64,000 bases of DNA from contig SCFE01000007.1 of assembly GCA_004352715.1 (NCBI GenBank), forward strand, positions 841,790 to 905,789, read 5' to 3'. Made by a program: the position numbers and the translations under genes. The DNA comes from Hofstenia miamia. Its lineage: Eukaryota; Xenacoelomorpha; Acoela. The notes beneath the pieces were generated by a model. That model saw nothing but the letters and a program-made list of their open reading frames with translations, had not been told where the DNA came from and made no database searches. Positions 1-15,600 of this stretch are shown here, piece by piece; the stretch's first letter is position 1; each line of letters opens with the position of its first letter.

Positions 1-713
1 CTTAGCGACGCTGAATACCAGATGCATTGAAATTTATTGCTATTCAGCGGCGCCTATAATATTAATAATAATATATTTTTAAACCTTTGTACAATACAAA
101 AAAGTATAAAAATATTTATTAAGGTTTAAAGTAGATTGTTTTTCTATAATTTCACTTAGTTGCAAATTAATATTACTTAGTTACAACTATTCTTTGAATA
201 TCCAAATAAGTTCTTTTCTTTGGTGATAATTCAAAATTAATTTTTTATAAATTCTTTAAAATTAGATTCTTTAATTTCAGGTGATAATTTTTTTTCCAGA
301 TCTATACAGTAATTGATAAAACAATTCTCCATGATTCTTTTTTAAAATTTAAATTTTCCATAGCACTTATTTCTAGTATGAAGTTTTGATGAAAGATATT
401 TGTAGTGATTTAGTTTTTGTAGGTAGTCTAATGAAAATAAGTAATTGGTAGTTCTACGCCATTTTATTCTTGGCAAAGACCCGCACTGACTGCGACAGAA
501 CTTGCTCCACAGTCCTCAATACATACTAAATTAAAATTAGGTGAAATTTTATTTTCAAATTATATATTTTATGAATTTATGATGCAACATTGAAATCGAT
601 ACAAGCCTCGACTATACATTGTAAAATGTGCATAACCTTACTATATGCCAATTCGAGTTATAGCAGCATGTATTGAGTGATATCCTGATATTTACATAAA
701 TTGTAGGCCAAAT
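1..713. other. AT-rich sequence without a recognisable gene
   Basis: No coding region, RNA gene or clear repeat boundary was seen here. It lies downstream of LYST and just upstream of a LINE-like reading frame that begins near 714, so part of it may be the body of the same decayed element. Confidence 0.5.
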
Positions 714-1223
714 TTGAACGCCTGCCCGACTGAGCAGTGCAAGATGTTCAATATATACAATGTAGGTCTTGAAAAAAACTATGTACTCATCTTGTTCTTG
801 TACTCATCTTGTTTATTAACGAACTTAAATAAAAAGGCAAAATCGAAATTAGAGAAAGTATTTAAATGGGGAATAAACATAATTAGCAACAAAAATAAAA
901 AAGAAATAATGTGTAAATATCATCTAAGATCATTAGAAGCTCTTCAAAATATTAGATGTTTATCGATATTTTGGAAAAGAAAATCGAACATTTCTAATCA
1001 TTTAAATCAAAGAACGATTACATTTGGTAAAACTAAGTATAATAGAAAAGTAATGAAGAACGGATTCCTAAATTATACAATATCACTATGGAACAAACTG
1101 GACTACAGCACAAGAAGTGAAAAAAATTTTACAATATTTAAGAAGTTGAAAAACATGATTACACAACAAAATATCAATTATCTGACTAATTATAGAATAA
1201 GATGTGCAACTCAAGAACAATAA
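714..1223 (+). pseudogene. Probable C-terminal fragment of a non-LTR retrotransposon polyprotein
   Basis: An open stretch of about 169 codons with no ATG at its left end, so it is a piece of a longer frame rather than a gene. It is very rich in Lys, Asn and Ile. Near residues 118-145 it reads NGFLNYTISLWNKLDYSTRS followed by an FKKLKN segment. This resembles the tail of jockey/CR1-type reverse transcriptases, where an Arg-rich stretch is followed by a W-N-x-L motif and then a final F-K-x-x-L helix. The stretch to about 1398 ends in a short A run (TTATTAAAAAAAA), as expected for a LINE 3' end. The reverse transcriptase core is absent, so the assignment rests only on the tail resemblance. Confidence 0.4.
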
Positions 1224-1814
1224 GTGAAAATATTTTTAAATTATATGTAATTTGTAAACGTAACCAAGAAACAAACATTTACTGACATAACTAAGCTCAT
1301 ATGAAGAAAGTTGCATTATTTATGTTCTTAATAAGTTTGTAAACTTAATACATGTATATGTACATGAGAACTTAAATATATGTTGTTATTAAAAAAAACA
1401 AGAAGATTGGAAAACAAACTAGGAAACAACAAAAGAAAATCAGATAAACATGCTGAAACTGAACAAATGTTAGAAAATCGCACATATTAGTAATTAATAG
1501 CTCATAGTGAAAGATTTCATCACAATTAAAACCAACAGAAAGCATATTGCATGCAATACTAAATAAAAAGAAGTAACGAAATTGGTCGCAACTTCGTGAT
1601 ATAGTAAATTTGTATGAGGGGTAAGCATCGCGTGTTTTGAATATTTTGTAGATTTATTTTGAATCAAAGAAATTATAAAAATAATTTTCTAAATAACAAA
1701 AAGTGGCATTAAATATGAATTTTGAATCACTGTTTGAATTCTACAAAAATTGAAATATAAATTCATAATTGATAAATTAACTAAACAAAAAAACAAAATA
1801 GCACCATATTGAAG
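1224..1814. other. 3' flank of LYST and probable LINE 3' tail
   Basis: AT-rich. The left part to about 1398 looks like the 3' end of the neighbouring LINE fragment. The right part should hold the LYST 3' UTR. Nothing else was recognised. Confidence 0.45.
1653..1658 (-). terminator. Candidate LYST polyadenylation signal (AATAAA)
   Basis: TTTATT on the plus strand reads AATAAA on the minus strand, about 157 nt beyond the LYST stop codon. It is in an AT-rich region where such hexamers also occur by chance. Confidence 0.4.
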
Positions 1815-3061
1815 TCAAATCTTTTTAACATTATCCACAATGGTTAACTTAGGCTGGGGCAAGGGAACTTGCTTTACTAGCAATGCTTTAAATCGCTTCT
1901 GATCTATCGGTTGATCACTGCGACTGATCGCCAGCACTGAACCATTAGCAAATGCAATAAAGAGAACCTGAGCATCACAACGATATGATAGATCGCATAC
2001 AGCCACATCAACGTTAAAGACAAGGTCCTTCACATGGCCTAACATCCAAATTTCATAAAAGCTGATGCTACCATCTGAAAAACCAACAACAACGACGTTT
2101 ACGGAAATTCCTTCCGGTGCATTTGAAATTGTAATAGCTGTAATCGGTCGACGAAATATTCTCTGTTCAATTTTTTCAGCATTTATTGTTAACAAGGTCA
2201 ATACGTACTGATCTGAGCTATTTCGGCTAACAACAACTACGTCTCCCATAGTTTCTCCGATTTCCAAATGAGTGACAACACTTCCAGAGGATAATGCTAT
2301 AGATTTAACTAAAGTTAAACGATTTACATCCCAAAAATTCACCGTCCCATCTTTACTGCCACTGACAAGAAGACTGAAAGCACGCGAAACACTCATACAT
2401 GTCACATCCGAATAATGACCCTTAAGACGCCTGAAAGTCGGGTAAGCTTTGACCCCAGATTGAGACCTAGTACAAGAACGCAAACGAATAGCTCGTATCA
2501 CACCACTGCTACATCCTAAAAAGAGGTAACGGGAATCAGTTGCGGCACAAACACAAACGATGGCGTCGAAAGAAGGCTCAGGGCAAAGATTACTCCATGG
2601 AGGTCTACCCTTGACGGCAAATCTTATGACGGAATCTGCTATATTCCAGTGTAAAACTCCCCACCAGGTAATATCCAGCTCTGCGGTGGGACTATGAACA
2701 CCTAATTCCTTTACGTGCCTGTAAAGAAGACAGCAACATCTAGGAACCGCGGCAACGTTTCCATTTGGAAGAGCAAATAAGGAAACAAGGGAAGGGGTGT
2801 AGCAATTGGACCAGGCAATGAAAAGATCCTGAACAGCTGGTGAACCGACGTAAGAACCCCAACGAATACCAGACACATTTTGCAAAGGCGATGATTCCGC
2901 AGCTCCAGTAGCGCCACTAGACCCAGGCCAAAACCCTAATACTCCCGCCACAGCGACGACATCTGCAAGATTGAAGTCTAAGAGACCACCAGCAGCACCT
3001 TTTTGATGTAATTGACTAGTGAAAATTTGACGAGGAGTTTGACCATACGTTTTAATCATGC
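1815..3061 (-). CDS. LYST: LYST-like BEACH protein, exon 4 (end of BEACH domain, WD40 propeller, C terminus)
   Basis: Last coding exon of the lysosomal trafficking regulator. The minus strand reads TTTAG|GC ATG at the acceptor (exon starts at 3061), and the stop is 1815-1817. It opens with MIKTYGQTPRQIF, the diagnostic end of a LYST BEACH domain. The GxxWGxYVGSP segment follows, and then WD40 blades, the clearest being GHYSDVTC...VSGSKDGTVNFWDVNRL (about residues 2975-3010 of the whole protein) and GVSDGSISFYEIW-type repeats after it. In the family the propeller packs behind BEACH and is thought to bind partners on endolysosomal membranes. The spliced phase with exon 3 (GAGG + GC gives Glu-Gly) is exact. 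An initiator Met is not expected here, because the ATG at 3059 is internal. Confidence 0.93.
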
Positions 3062-6912
<3,851 letters not shown>

Positions 6913-7123
6913 CTTCTGCCCAAGGTGGAAGTATTACATCGTCAACGACTTCTTTATCTTGGCGCACACCAAATTCGAAATGTTCTCTGTTTACGAGGAA
7001 CTCTGGTAAATAAAAGAACTCAGGGATGAGTTCTTTAACATCGGTCATTGAATGCTCATAGATGAGTCTCCATGTTATTTTTAAAGAAAGAAATGTGCGA
7101 TCGGGGATATCGAAGTTGTTTCC
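6913..7123 (-). CDS. LYST: LYST-like BEACH protein, exon 2 (BEACH domain)
   Basis: A 211-bp exon encoding the middle of the BEACH domain. The acceptor is GCTTTAG|GGA AAC AAC. It encodes [10 protein letters not shown], then [20 protein letters not shown], then FGVRQ...LPPWAEG, and closes with GAAG|GTATCC. The block [16 protein letters not shown] is close to invariant in BEACH proteins. The FDIPDRTF lead-in follows naturally from the end of exon 1 (FLDYQ), confirming the join across a 2.5-kb intron. In the BEACH fold this part forms the core helices that pack against the PH-like domain. Confidence 0.92.
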
Positions 7124-7465
7124 CTAAAGCAATGCATGAACATTCCAAAGGTTTATATGAAAACGCCATCAAAGTAATTAATAAATTCAGTGGTTAAAGT
7201 AAAATAAAGAAACAAATATTCATGAAACAACATAATTTAAGCAACAGTCTCAAAGTTGCTATTCGAGTTCAAACAACAAATTAAACTACCATTATTATAA
7301 AAAAATTTCGACATGATTTTTCATTAGATTTTACTTTTTCTCCAAGGCGATTACTAAATTGACAAATCGTGACGCATGGACACATCTATTGTTAACGTGC
7401 CCAAAAGAAGTGTGTTTCTTGATTGAAAATAGTTCAAATTTTCTTCAGTCCTAATGTTCAAGTCG

Positions 7466-7512
7466 GACTTGTCAACGAGCCGAGCTTGGAAATTTCGGCT
7501 CGTTGACAAGTC
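7466..7512. repeat. Perfect 18-bp inverted repeat (hairpin)
   Basis: GACTTGTCAACGAGCCGA at 7466-7483 is matched exactly by its reverse complement at 7495-7512, with an 11-nt loop. Inside LYST intron 1. Origin unknown; it may be the core of a small palindromic MITE. Confidence 0.85.
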
Positions 7513-7914
7513 TGGTTCAAGTAATCAGGAGATGGAAAGCTAATGTGAACAAAATCCAACTGTTTCGTTAGATCTCCCAAACCCGTTGAAGCGCGGCTTA
7601 CGATAATTCAGAAGTCACGTTGCCCAGATAGTGATGTAGTGATTTTATTAATCCCGTTATTTCAGAGTTTTATCTATGGCATAGCATATTTTAACAAAAT
7701 ACATAGTAAGCATGAATTCCATTAATATTGCAAAATAGTTTTTATCAACTTTCAACTACCTTTAAATCAACTTCTTTTAGTTTCCGGTCACTGTAATATT
7801 CTAGTATACTCTAATGGATCAGAACGGCGGCTGTAACACTCATGTTTTACTGACGGGATTGCTATTTTTGTTTTACGTACGTATGTAACAGGCAGTGCCG
7901 AGATTTTCTAGGCT

Positions 7915-8980
7915 GTGGAAGCACGGATAATTGCCACACATCAAAGTGAAAGACCGCATTACGCTATTATTGTATGCCTCATCAGAAATTCATTTCGTCC
8001 TTACAATCTGTATAATGATGACTATGTTGACTGCTGGTACCGCTGCCTCTTTGATAATCTCTCCTCTGCTGTGGCGAAGAAACGCCAGCTTCGGAAGAAG
8101 CTTCCTAGTTACTTTTCATCACACTGAGTTGATCTGTACAATAAAGCTTTGTCGGCCCAGAATGTATACTGAGTTATTGACTCTGAGGCTTCATATCATC
8201 CCTGCTGCGTTCGATTGACGATCTCTTCAATTCAGTCGAAATTGATAAGATCTGCTTTCTAGAGAATTTTGCCAATTTGACCAACTCATACTTTAATTTG
8301 CTCAGGCTCTTCACCCAATCACAGTTACCTCGTTCAATGAATTACGATAGTTGTACTGGATCCAATGATTTTGATATATCAAATTTATGTAATAAAAATT
8401 TTGCAGAATTTATTTTGTGTGAATCATCTGTTATCAATGATATCCATATCACTCATGATTCAATTTTAAATGTAATGGATGACTGTTCTAAAATGGGCTG
8501 CGGCGCAGACCATTTGAAAAGGAATTTTGTTAAATCAATAGGCGGTCGGCGTTAGCAGCTGTTTTGATTTACTAATGATACTGGACGGTTTCCTGATTCA
8601 TGGAAGACTTCACATGTTACACCTTTGTTCAAAAGTCGTGACAAATCAGACATTAAGAATTACCGTCCGATTAGCATCTTGCCTAAACATTTGCTGCTTT
8701 TTGAAAAACATATTTTCAATTTATTATATCGGTAATTCGATCGCGCCTATCAACATCTCAGTTTGGATTTACCTGTAGGCGATCTACAATAACTCAGCTG
8801 ATTTCCTTTTTTGGATGATATTTATAAGAACTTTGATAAGGGTGTTTCATCTTTTTGACTATACCTTGAGTTTGAAGAGGCCTTCGACAAGATACCAAAT
8901 CACTTGCTTTTGAAGAAAATCTATTCACTAGCTTTTTGTTCGCAGACGATTTAAAACTTCAAGATATTCTTCGAATTTAT
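7915..8980 (+). pseudogene. CR1/jockey-type LINE fragment (reverse transcriptase, internally deleted)
   Basis: Several frames together spell a decayed non-LTR reverse transcriptase. From about 7950 there is the endonuclease-RT linker. At about 8590-8690 come FPDSWKTSHVTPLF and KNYRPISILPK, the hallmark entry into the RT domain. At about 8870-8900 comes EEAFDKIPNHLLLKKI, motif A. Immediately after (about 8930-8955) comes LFADDLKL, motif C, so the segment between motifs A and C is deleted. Stops and frame changes occur throughout. It lies in LYST intron 1 in the antisense direction relative to the host gene. The RT-type motifs make the identity safe; the clade is less sure. Confidence 0.8.
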
Positions 8981-9674
8981 TTTATGATTGTAAATATTTT
9001 TACTATTGTTTTATTAAAAATATATCGATTTACTACTACTGTCTAAAAAATGATTTATTAACAATCAATTATAAACTACTATAGAGCAGTACTGATAACG
9101 ATAAGCACCAATATAAAGTTGGATGAATAACTCTTCGTTATTCCACTTTCATTTAGGAAATATTCACGTATTCAATTTTTAGAAATTGTAGACGATCGCA
9201 AATGCAAGGCCATTTCATTAAAGATTTCAACTGTTTTCACGAAAAAATAGTTAGCAGCAACGCTGTTTTTAATTCTATTTATCTTAGTAAACGTTTTCAC
9301 TCTTGGGTTGAACTCTAAATGGAAACTTATGTCATTTGAAAATATAGAATTTTTACCGGAAAGTATGTTAATAAAATAAATAAATTAAATGTACAAGAGA
9401 TATCTTGTAGGTCTCATAATTTCAAAGTCTTTATAGAACTTTGTTACATGTGTAAACCTGGGAATATTGCCAATTTTTTCTATAGCCCAATTTGATAATT
9501 TATCAATTTTGTTCCACTTAGTTATGTATTTCCCTAAAGTAATTTGTGATCTGTAACTGATTATTCCGTATAAATGTGCCCGATAGTAATTAATAAAGAA
9601 TGTTTTTGGAAATAAATTTTCATTAGTAAGTTTACTAATACAATTGAGTCAATTGAGAACCTTAAAAAATCTAC

Positions 9675-12600
9675 CTGATAATCAAGAAACATTCGAGTGA
9701 ATGGAAGAAGGCGAACAAGGTACTGCAAAACAACTCCACTATTGGAATATAAAGAGCTATAATGGTAAGGACCGAAGTCTGTAGTACTGCGAAAATCATA
9801 ACTGCTCATATCTTCATATTTTTTCTGGAAGATTTTTTCTTTTTCTGGATTTTGAATTGACATCGGTTTACTTAAGTCTCTGTAACAAGAACCATCATTA
9901 AGATCAATGGTTGCACTGCTGAAATTTGAAAGAATAAAAGGAAAAACAGGATACTGCATAAGATCATTTGTTGTTCGTCCAGCTATCTTGTTGATAACCG
10001 TTAAATAAGTGAAATTGGTTAAATAACCACTGGTCCATGCCTTAGTTACTTCCCCTAATACTTCACCACGTACTAAATTAGGCAACTCATCATTTCGTAT
10101 ACCAGCTTCAGCTGCGTCCCTGTCAGCAGTAGAAGCAAAAGCAATCATGAGTGAATGTCCACTAGTAAAGAAGATTTCAAGTGCTATGTCTGAAAGCGTA
10201 TAAAGGCGCTGATGAATTTCGCGCACAGCATCGTAAGACCAAGATAAGGAATCAAGATTTTGACCTCCCATGTATAGTTCATGTGTTCTATTACGACTCA
10301 TTGATTCATCTTCGCTACTAACAAAGTACAAGGACGTATCACCTAGCAAAAGTTCGCCATTGATTTCACAATAAGGGAGAATCCGACTGCAGTCGAAAGA
10401 ATGTCGAATGCCAGCTGTTTGCTCAATTAAGAGTCGGCGAGTGTAGCTTTCAGGTGTAAGAAATTGATTTGCTTTTGAAGATGTCCTTGACATACGGAAT
10501 AAGTATCCTAAATATGGATTGTCATCACGCAAGGGCATCTTAGGATCATAATTTCGAATATGTTTAGGTGAAACATTAATAAAACATGGCTCCAAACGCT
10601 TTTTCATTCTGAAAGGACCCTCGGTTTGATCAAGTTGATAGGAATGACTTGCTCTATTAGGCTCATACCAAGGAGCTCTTTCATGTGTTTGTTCACTTAT
10701 TAAATGTGCTAGAGCCACAATGTCTTCGTGCTCACGAGTAGTCTTATCTCTAACACGTGTATGTAATCGATTCATTACATGTTTCTGAATATCGAAAACC
10801 TTATGTGTTTCTTCAAGGGCCTTTTCAGCAATTTCTGTTTGTAGCTTTTTTAAAAGATCATCTACCGGACTGTCTTTTTTCAAATCAGCTTCCCATTTTC
10901 GTTTCAAGTCATCCGCTTCTTTCTCCCATTCATCCAAAACATCATCATTGATAAATTCTTCTTTAGAATTTATTGCGTTATATCGACCACTGCGAACATT
11001 TTTAATCTTATCGAGGAAATCGTGAGCGAAATCAATATCAGAAGAAGTTAGTATGTTTTGCTGAGAAATTAGTAATTCCTTTACATGGTTTACGATCTTT
11101 AGATGCAAAGTATCACTGCGTGTAAACAATGAGTTTATAATGGCATCAGCATTGGAATTATTCAAAATATTAAACAGTAGTATTCTAAGGATAATTGGTT
11201 GGGAAGGAGCCAAGAGGAAAACCATTAACTCTTTCAATAATGTAATTATTGTGCTTTTAGAAGGGATTAACACATTTTTCCACTTAGTTGAAGGTGGATC
11301 TACTATGTCAGATATCAAATCTTCGAGGACAAAAAACAATATCTTCACAAAATTAAAATGACATTCAGCCCAACTACCTTTGATAGGCATCTCTTTTGCA
11401 TATGAATGAAAATCAGGTTTTGGGGGACAATAAACTAACAACTCTATGCAGGCTTTCAAAACATAATCTAAGCGATGACTAATATCTTTTACTTCTTGCA
11501 AAGTATCACCTTTCGATAGAACAGGATTCATCAGCATTTCAGAGAAAGAACTGGGAGAAAATTCTTCCCAAACTTCATACTCAATGCCGTCCGAAACATC
11601 GGTAGCAGAATGCGGGTAAGAAGTTGAACGTCGTAGCACTGAACTAACACTAGAAAGTAATCGGGAAGAACGCGAATTTGTGCGTGATTGACTTCTAGCC
11701 ATGCTATGTTTGAATTGTTTTAAGTAATCCAAACACAACTTTAAAACATGAGTCTCAATTTTAAAGGCATAATATGCTTCACTGGAAAATTCTCCGAAAT
11801 AATCAACAATGCTTAAATGAACCTTATTAATACTTCTAAACACATCTTTAAGTATTTGTAGGGAGTACTTACCTCCAATTCGACAAGCTCTCACGGTAAT
11901 TGAAGCATAAAAACTTTGTATATCAGATACCAATGATTCACACGCCTCCTTTTTTGAACTAAATGTCAAAAGTGTACGATACAAAACATTACCCAAAGTT
12001 GGAAGAAGTCCATGGTTTAATAAAACAGACGTTACTGAATCCACAGTATCAAAGAGATGCATAAGTATGCCATGCAAACGATGACTTGAATTAAAATCAA
12101 CTATAGAAGACTCCAAAAATGACAAAGTCAAACATAAACTCATATTTTGTAGCTCGCTTGGCTCAGACGTCAACTTAAATCCATCATCACAATCAAGAGT
12201 GACATACCTACCGAAAAATATGCTTAAACTCAAATTAAGCAAATCATAATGATATCCATGACTATAGAGTTGATTCGCAAGTAAATAAAACCCTTTTTGT
12301 TTTATAAAGTACGAATTTAACTCCTCACATCGAAATTTTACAATAGTAATAAATATTTCTAAAATCGCACATCGGATCTTTGGAGATGAGTTATTTGCTA
12401 AAACAGCAAAAACAGAAGGATGTAAAGCCGTCAATAGAATCGACTGAGCACTGCTATCATTTAAACCTTTTAACTTTTGATTTAAAAGTTGTAACATCCC
12501 ACAAAATAAGGACTCTATTCCTAAAGCGTAAACATGCCTTCGACTGCTTTGAACACGGCTATCTGTTTTGAGACTGACGCTTGGCGGCGTGACAACATCT

Positions 12601-15600
12601 GGCTTAAAGGGAATGTTGGTCGCAAAGCTTTCTTGTACGGCTCTAGGAAGATCGCTCATTGATTTACTTCTGGAAGCAAGTGCGAATGTATGGATTGAGC
12701 ACTTTGGTAGCATCATGCTTGGATACTTTGATCGGTTCTTATTTCTATTACCGGATGCAGTGGATCGCCAAGGTCTGTTCAACTTATGACGAACGGCATC
12801 GGTAGAGTCATCATCCGGTTCAATTCCATCGTCAACTAAAGAAATGGAACTAAGCGAAGCTGTTGACTGAATGTTGCTTAAACCATTATTATGCGAATGT
12901 TCTAAATGATCGACAACGAACTGATTTCGACGCATAATCATTTCTGAGAGATGCGATATGAAGTAGAAACTATTCGGAGAGTGATGTACAAAAGTATCAT
13001 TATTCTGGTGAAGAGAAAGAAGGAAATCAATAACTAGTACCAAAGAATTACTTTCTGATTCAAGCGTTGCACGTAAAATCCCAATAATCTTGTCAGACAT
13101 CTCCTTAGAAAAATCAAACAAATTCTCTTCATAACATTCTCGCAGGAACTGCAATAAATTCGACAAGAAATCTATATTTCCAAGTTGCAATTTATTAAAG
13201 TTAAGAAATGAATCATTAACATTGAGAGAACATTGTACTCCTTCAAGCATTGCAATAAAAATTCTGCCGTCCCTACCATCCCAAATCTTCCAATTGCTGA
13301 TTAAAAGTTCAATAAGCTGTGGGTTTTTAATAACCACATCACGACGAGTCGAATTATAGGTTATCCAATCGCTAGAATGACTATCAACCACATCATTTTC
13401 ATAAATGTGATCAAAGAACACTTTTAAATAGTGATACCCTAAAGAACATCGCTGACTTTGAAGTACAATTGATAGCATTCCTGATAAATTTTCGGATGTG
13501 AAGGCTTCAAAAAACGATAAATGACGGGACATAGCAGTAAAAAATATGTTTAAAACTCGTGATTGAAGAACTTCATCTCTTGTGGATTCAACAACACGGG
13601 CAAAATAATAAAAATAAAACCGCAATCCACCTAATGGTACAGAAGATGAAACAATGTTAGTGCTTACTTCAGGTACAAAAACTGGTTTCAGTTTGAGAAG
13701 AATGCTACTGGGATATTCAGAATCTTCAATGGTTCGAGAAGTAGTAGAAAATAGTCCGGTAGATTGACGTCTATTTGGCCGGATATTTGAGTCGAAGAAA
13801 AGCGCAAACTTCTTTTTAAGGTGGAAACTAATAATCAAATGATTTTTTAAGTTAGGAAGAAGTCTATCATCTTGACTATAAATGATGTTAGGGTCAATGT
13901 ATGAAGTAACAACATTCTTAGAGATGTAAGGTATAAACAAAGGCTTTGAAAATTGAGATGTGGCACAGAACGTAAAGCAATCTGGCCCACATGCCATAAT
14001 CGTGAAACATTGATCGATACTCATGCAATCCCTTAAAACTAAAAATGATCCAATTTTATAAGACATTTCAACCGAGTGATTTACTGAATAACCGAAATGC
14101 AAATACACAGGAAGATTTGAGAATATTGATTTGACAGCTGAAGTGAGTTTAGTACTAGACTTTCTAATTCCATTTATTATCAAACAGAAACAGCCGTCAT
14201 TGGAAACAGTTATCACATAGTGTTTCCAGGTTGTGCCAAATAACAATGCCTCTTCATCCAGCACAAATGATTTTTCCTTGATAATATTTTTCACTAAATA
14301 TCGTAACGACAATTGGCCATTTTCAATTGAAAAAACAATTGCAACATCTCTGCAGGTTATTTGCATGATATCATGTGAAATGTTACATTGCGGTTCTTGA
14401 CGGAAAAATGATTGGCTTTTGAACAACGCCCAAAAGGAAATAGAAAATCCGGTGAGCGAAGTTAACCATTTAACCTCACCATCTTTATTGAGAGGAATCT
14501 TCAACACGCTTGGACTCTCAATTTGTTCTTCTATAGGAAACGTAAGAAAATGTGAAGGCTGCAGTACAACTTGCTTTAGTAGACTTTCAATGGCCGAAAT
14601 CTGCTGTATTAATGGACAGGCCTTGAGTACTGAGAGATTAAATAGCTCAGTAACATCTTTCGCAAGAATTTTATAAGCATTAACTGTACAAAACAACTCA
14701 GTAATCGAAGCAATGCAAGGCTTTAAAATATGGTCAAAATTTTCATAGACATTGCGAAAATATGAAAGTAAACTAGGTAATTGAACACAATATTGATTGA
14801 ATTCATCTAAAATATGGCGGTAAGCATCAAATAGAATTGTCAGTCTTCTCAACCAAAACGATGCTAATTCTGGGATGACTAATTTTGGAATTTTGATAAC
14901 AATCAACCATAAAAGTGAAGGATTTAGCAGTTCATCTATATTTCTAAAGAAACTAACCTCATCGTCCGATTCATTATCAGGCGAGTAACCAGAAATATAT
15001 TCATTTTCTGAATCGGACTTTAATGACGCCTGTCCATAAAACCAAAAATGCATGCCTGGAGCGAGATTGGATTTGTTAGAGGTCGTAGATTTAAAACTAA
15101 AAGCCTCGTTGAAGCAAACTTCAAAGAAAGCGTGACATGCCCCATAAGAATTCATTGTCAAAAAGTCATCCGCGAAATTTATAATGGCAAAAGCAGAACT
15201 TTCACCATTTTCAGTAATGTCGGTTTTCAATATATTCACCAAAATCGATAAATACGATGATACAATTTGTTTGCCTGTTGAACTATTTGAAAGTTGAGTA
15301 TACATCTGCAAAAGAACTTGGAGTTCACAACGAGCAATTCGAAGTGTGCTTCCAGACTTAAAAAATGTGTTCCTAAAATCTGTACAGCTAACTGCTAAAT
15401 AACGAAGGGCAACCCAAAAGCGTCCAATGATGTCCAATCTGGAAATCACGTCATCAATGTCATCGACAAAGCTTACATGAAATAAGTTTAGAGAGAGCCG
15501 ATGTTCTTGAACTAAATCAGTTATTGGCGTTTCCACCACTATATTTGGATCACTGTTTATTTTAACTATTTCAAAATTTAGATAATCTTGTAGAGCCATA

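Larger units (their letters stand above)
7124..9674 (-). other. LYST: LYST intron 1
   Basis: Starts with GTAGAT after the CAG that ends exon 1 and stops at the TTTAG before 7123. At 2551 bp it is the longest intron of the gene and carries a plus-strand LINE fragment (7915-8980), a perfect 18-bp hairpin (7466-7512), and a second LINE-like tail on the minus strand at about 9380-9600 (a K-W-N-K motif in an Ile/Lys-rich frame). Both LINE pieces are non-functional. Confidence 0.75.

Noticed and set aside
9561-9674. C-terminal extension of the large LYST frame past FLDYQ
   Set aside because: It is intron read-through: a GTAGAT donor follows CAG, and exon 2 supplies the expected BEACH continuation.
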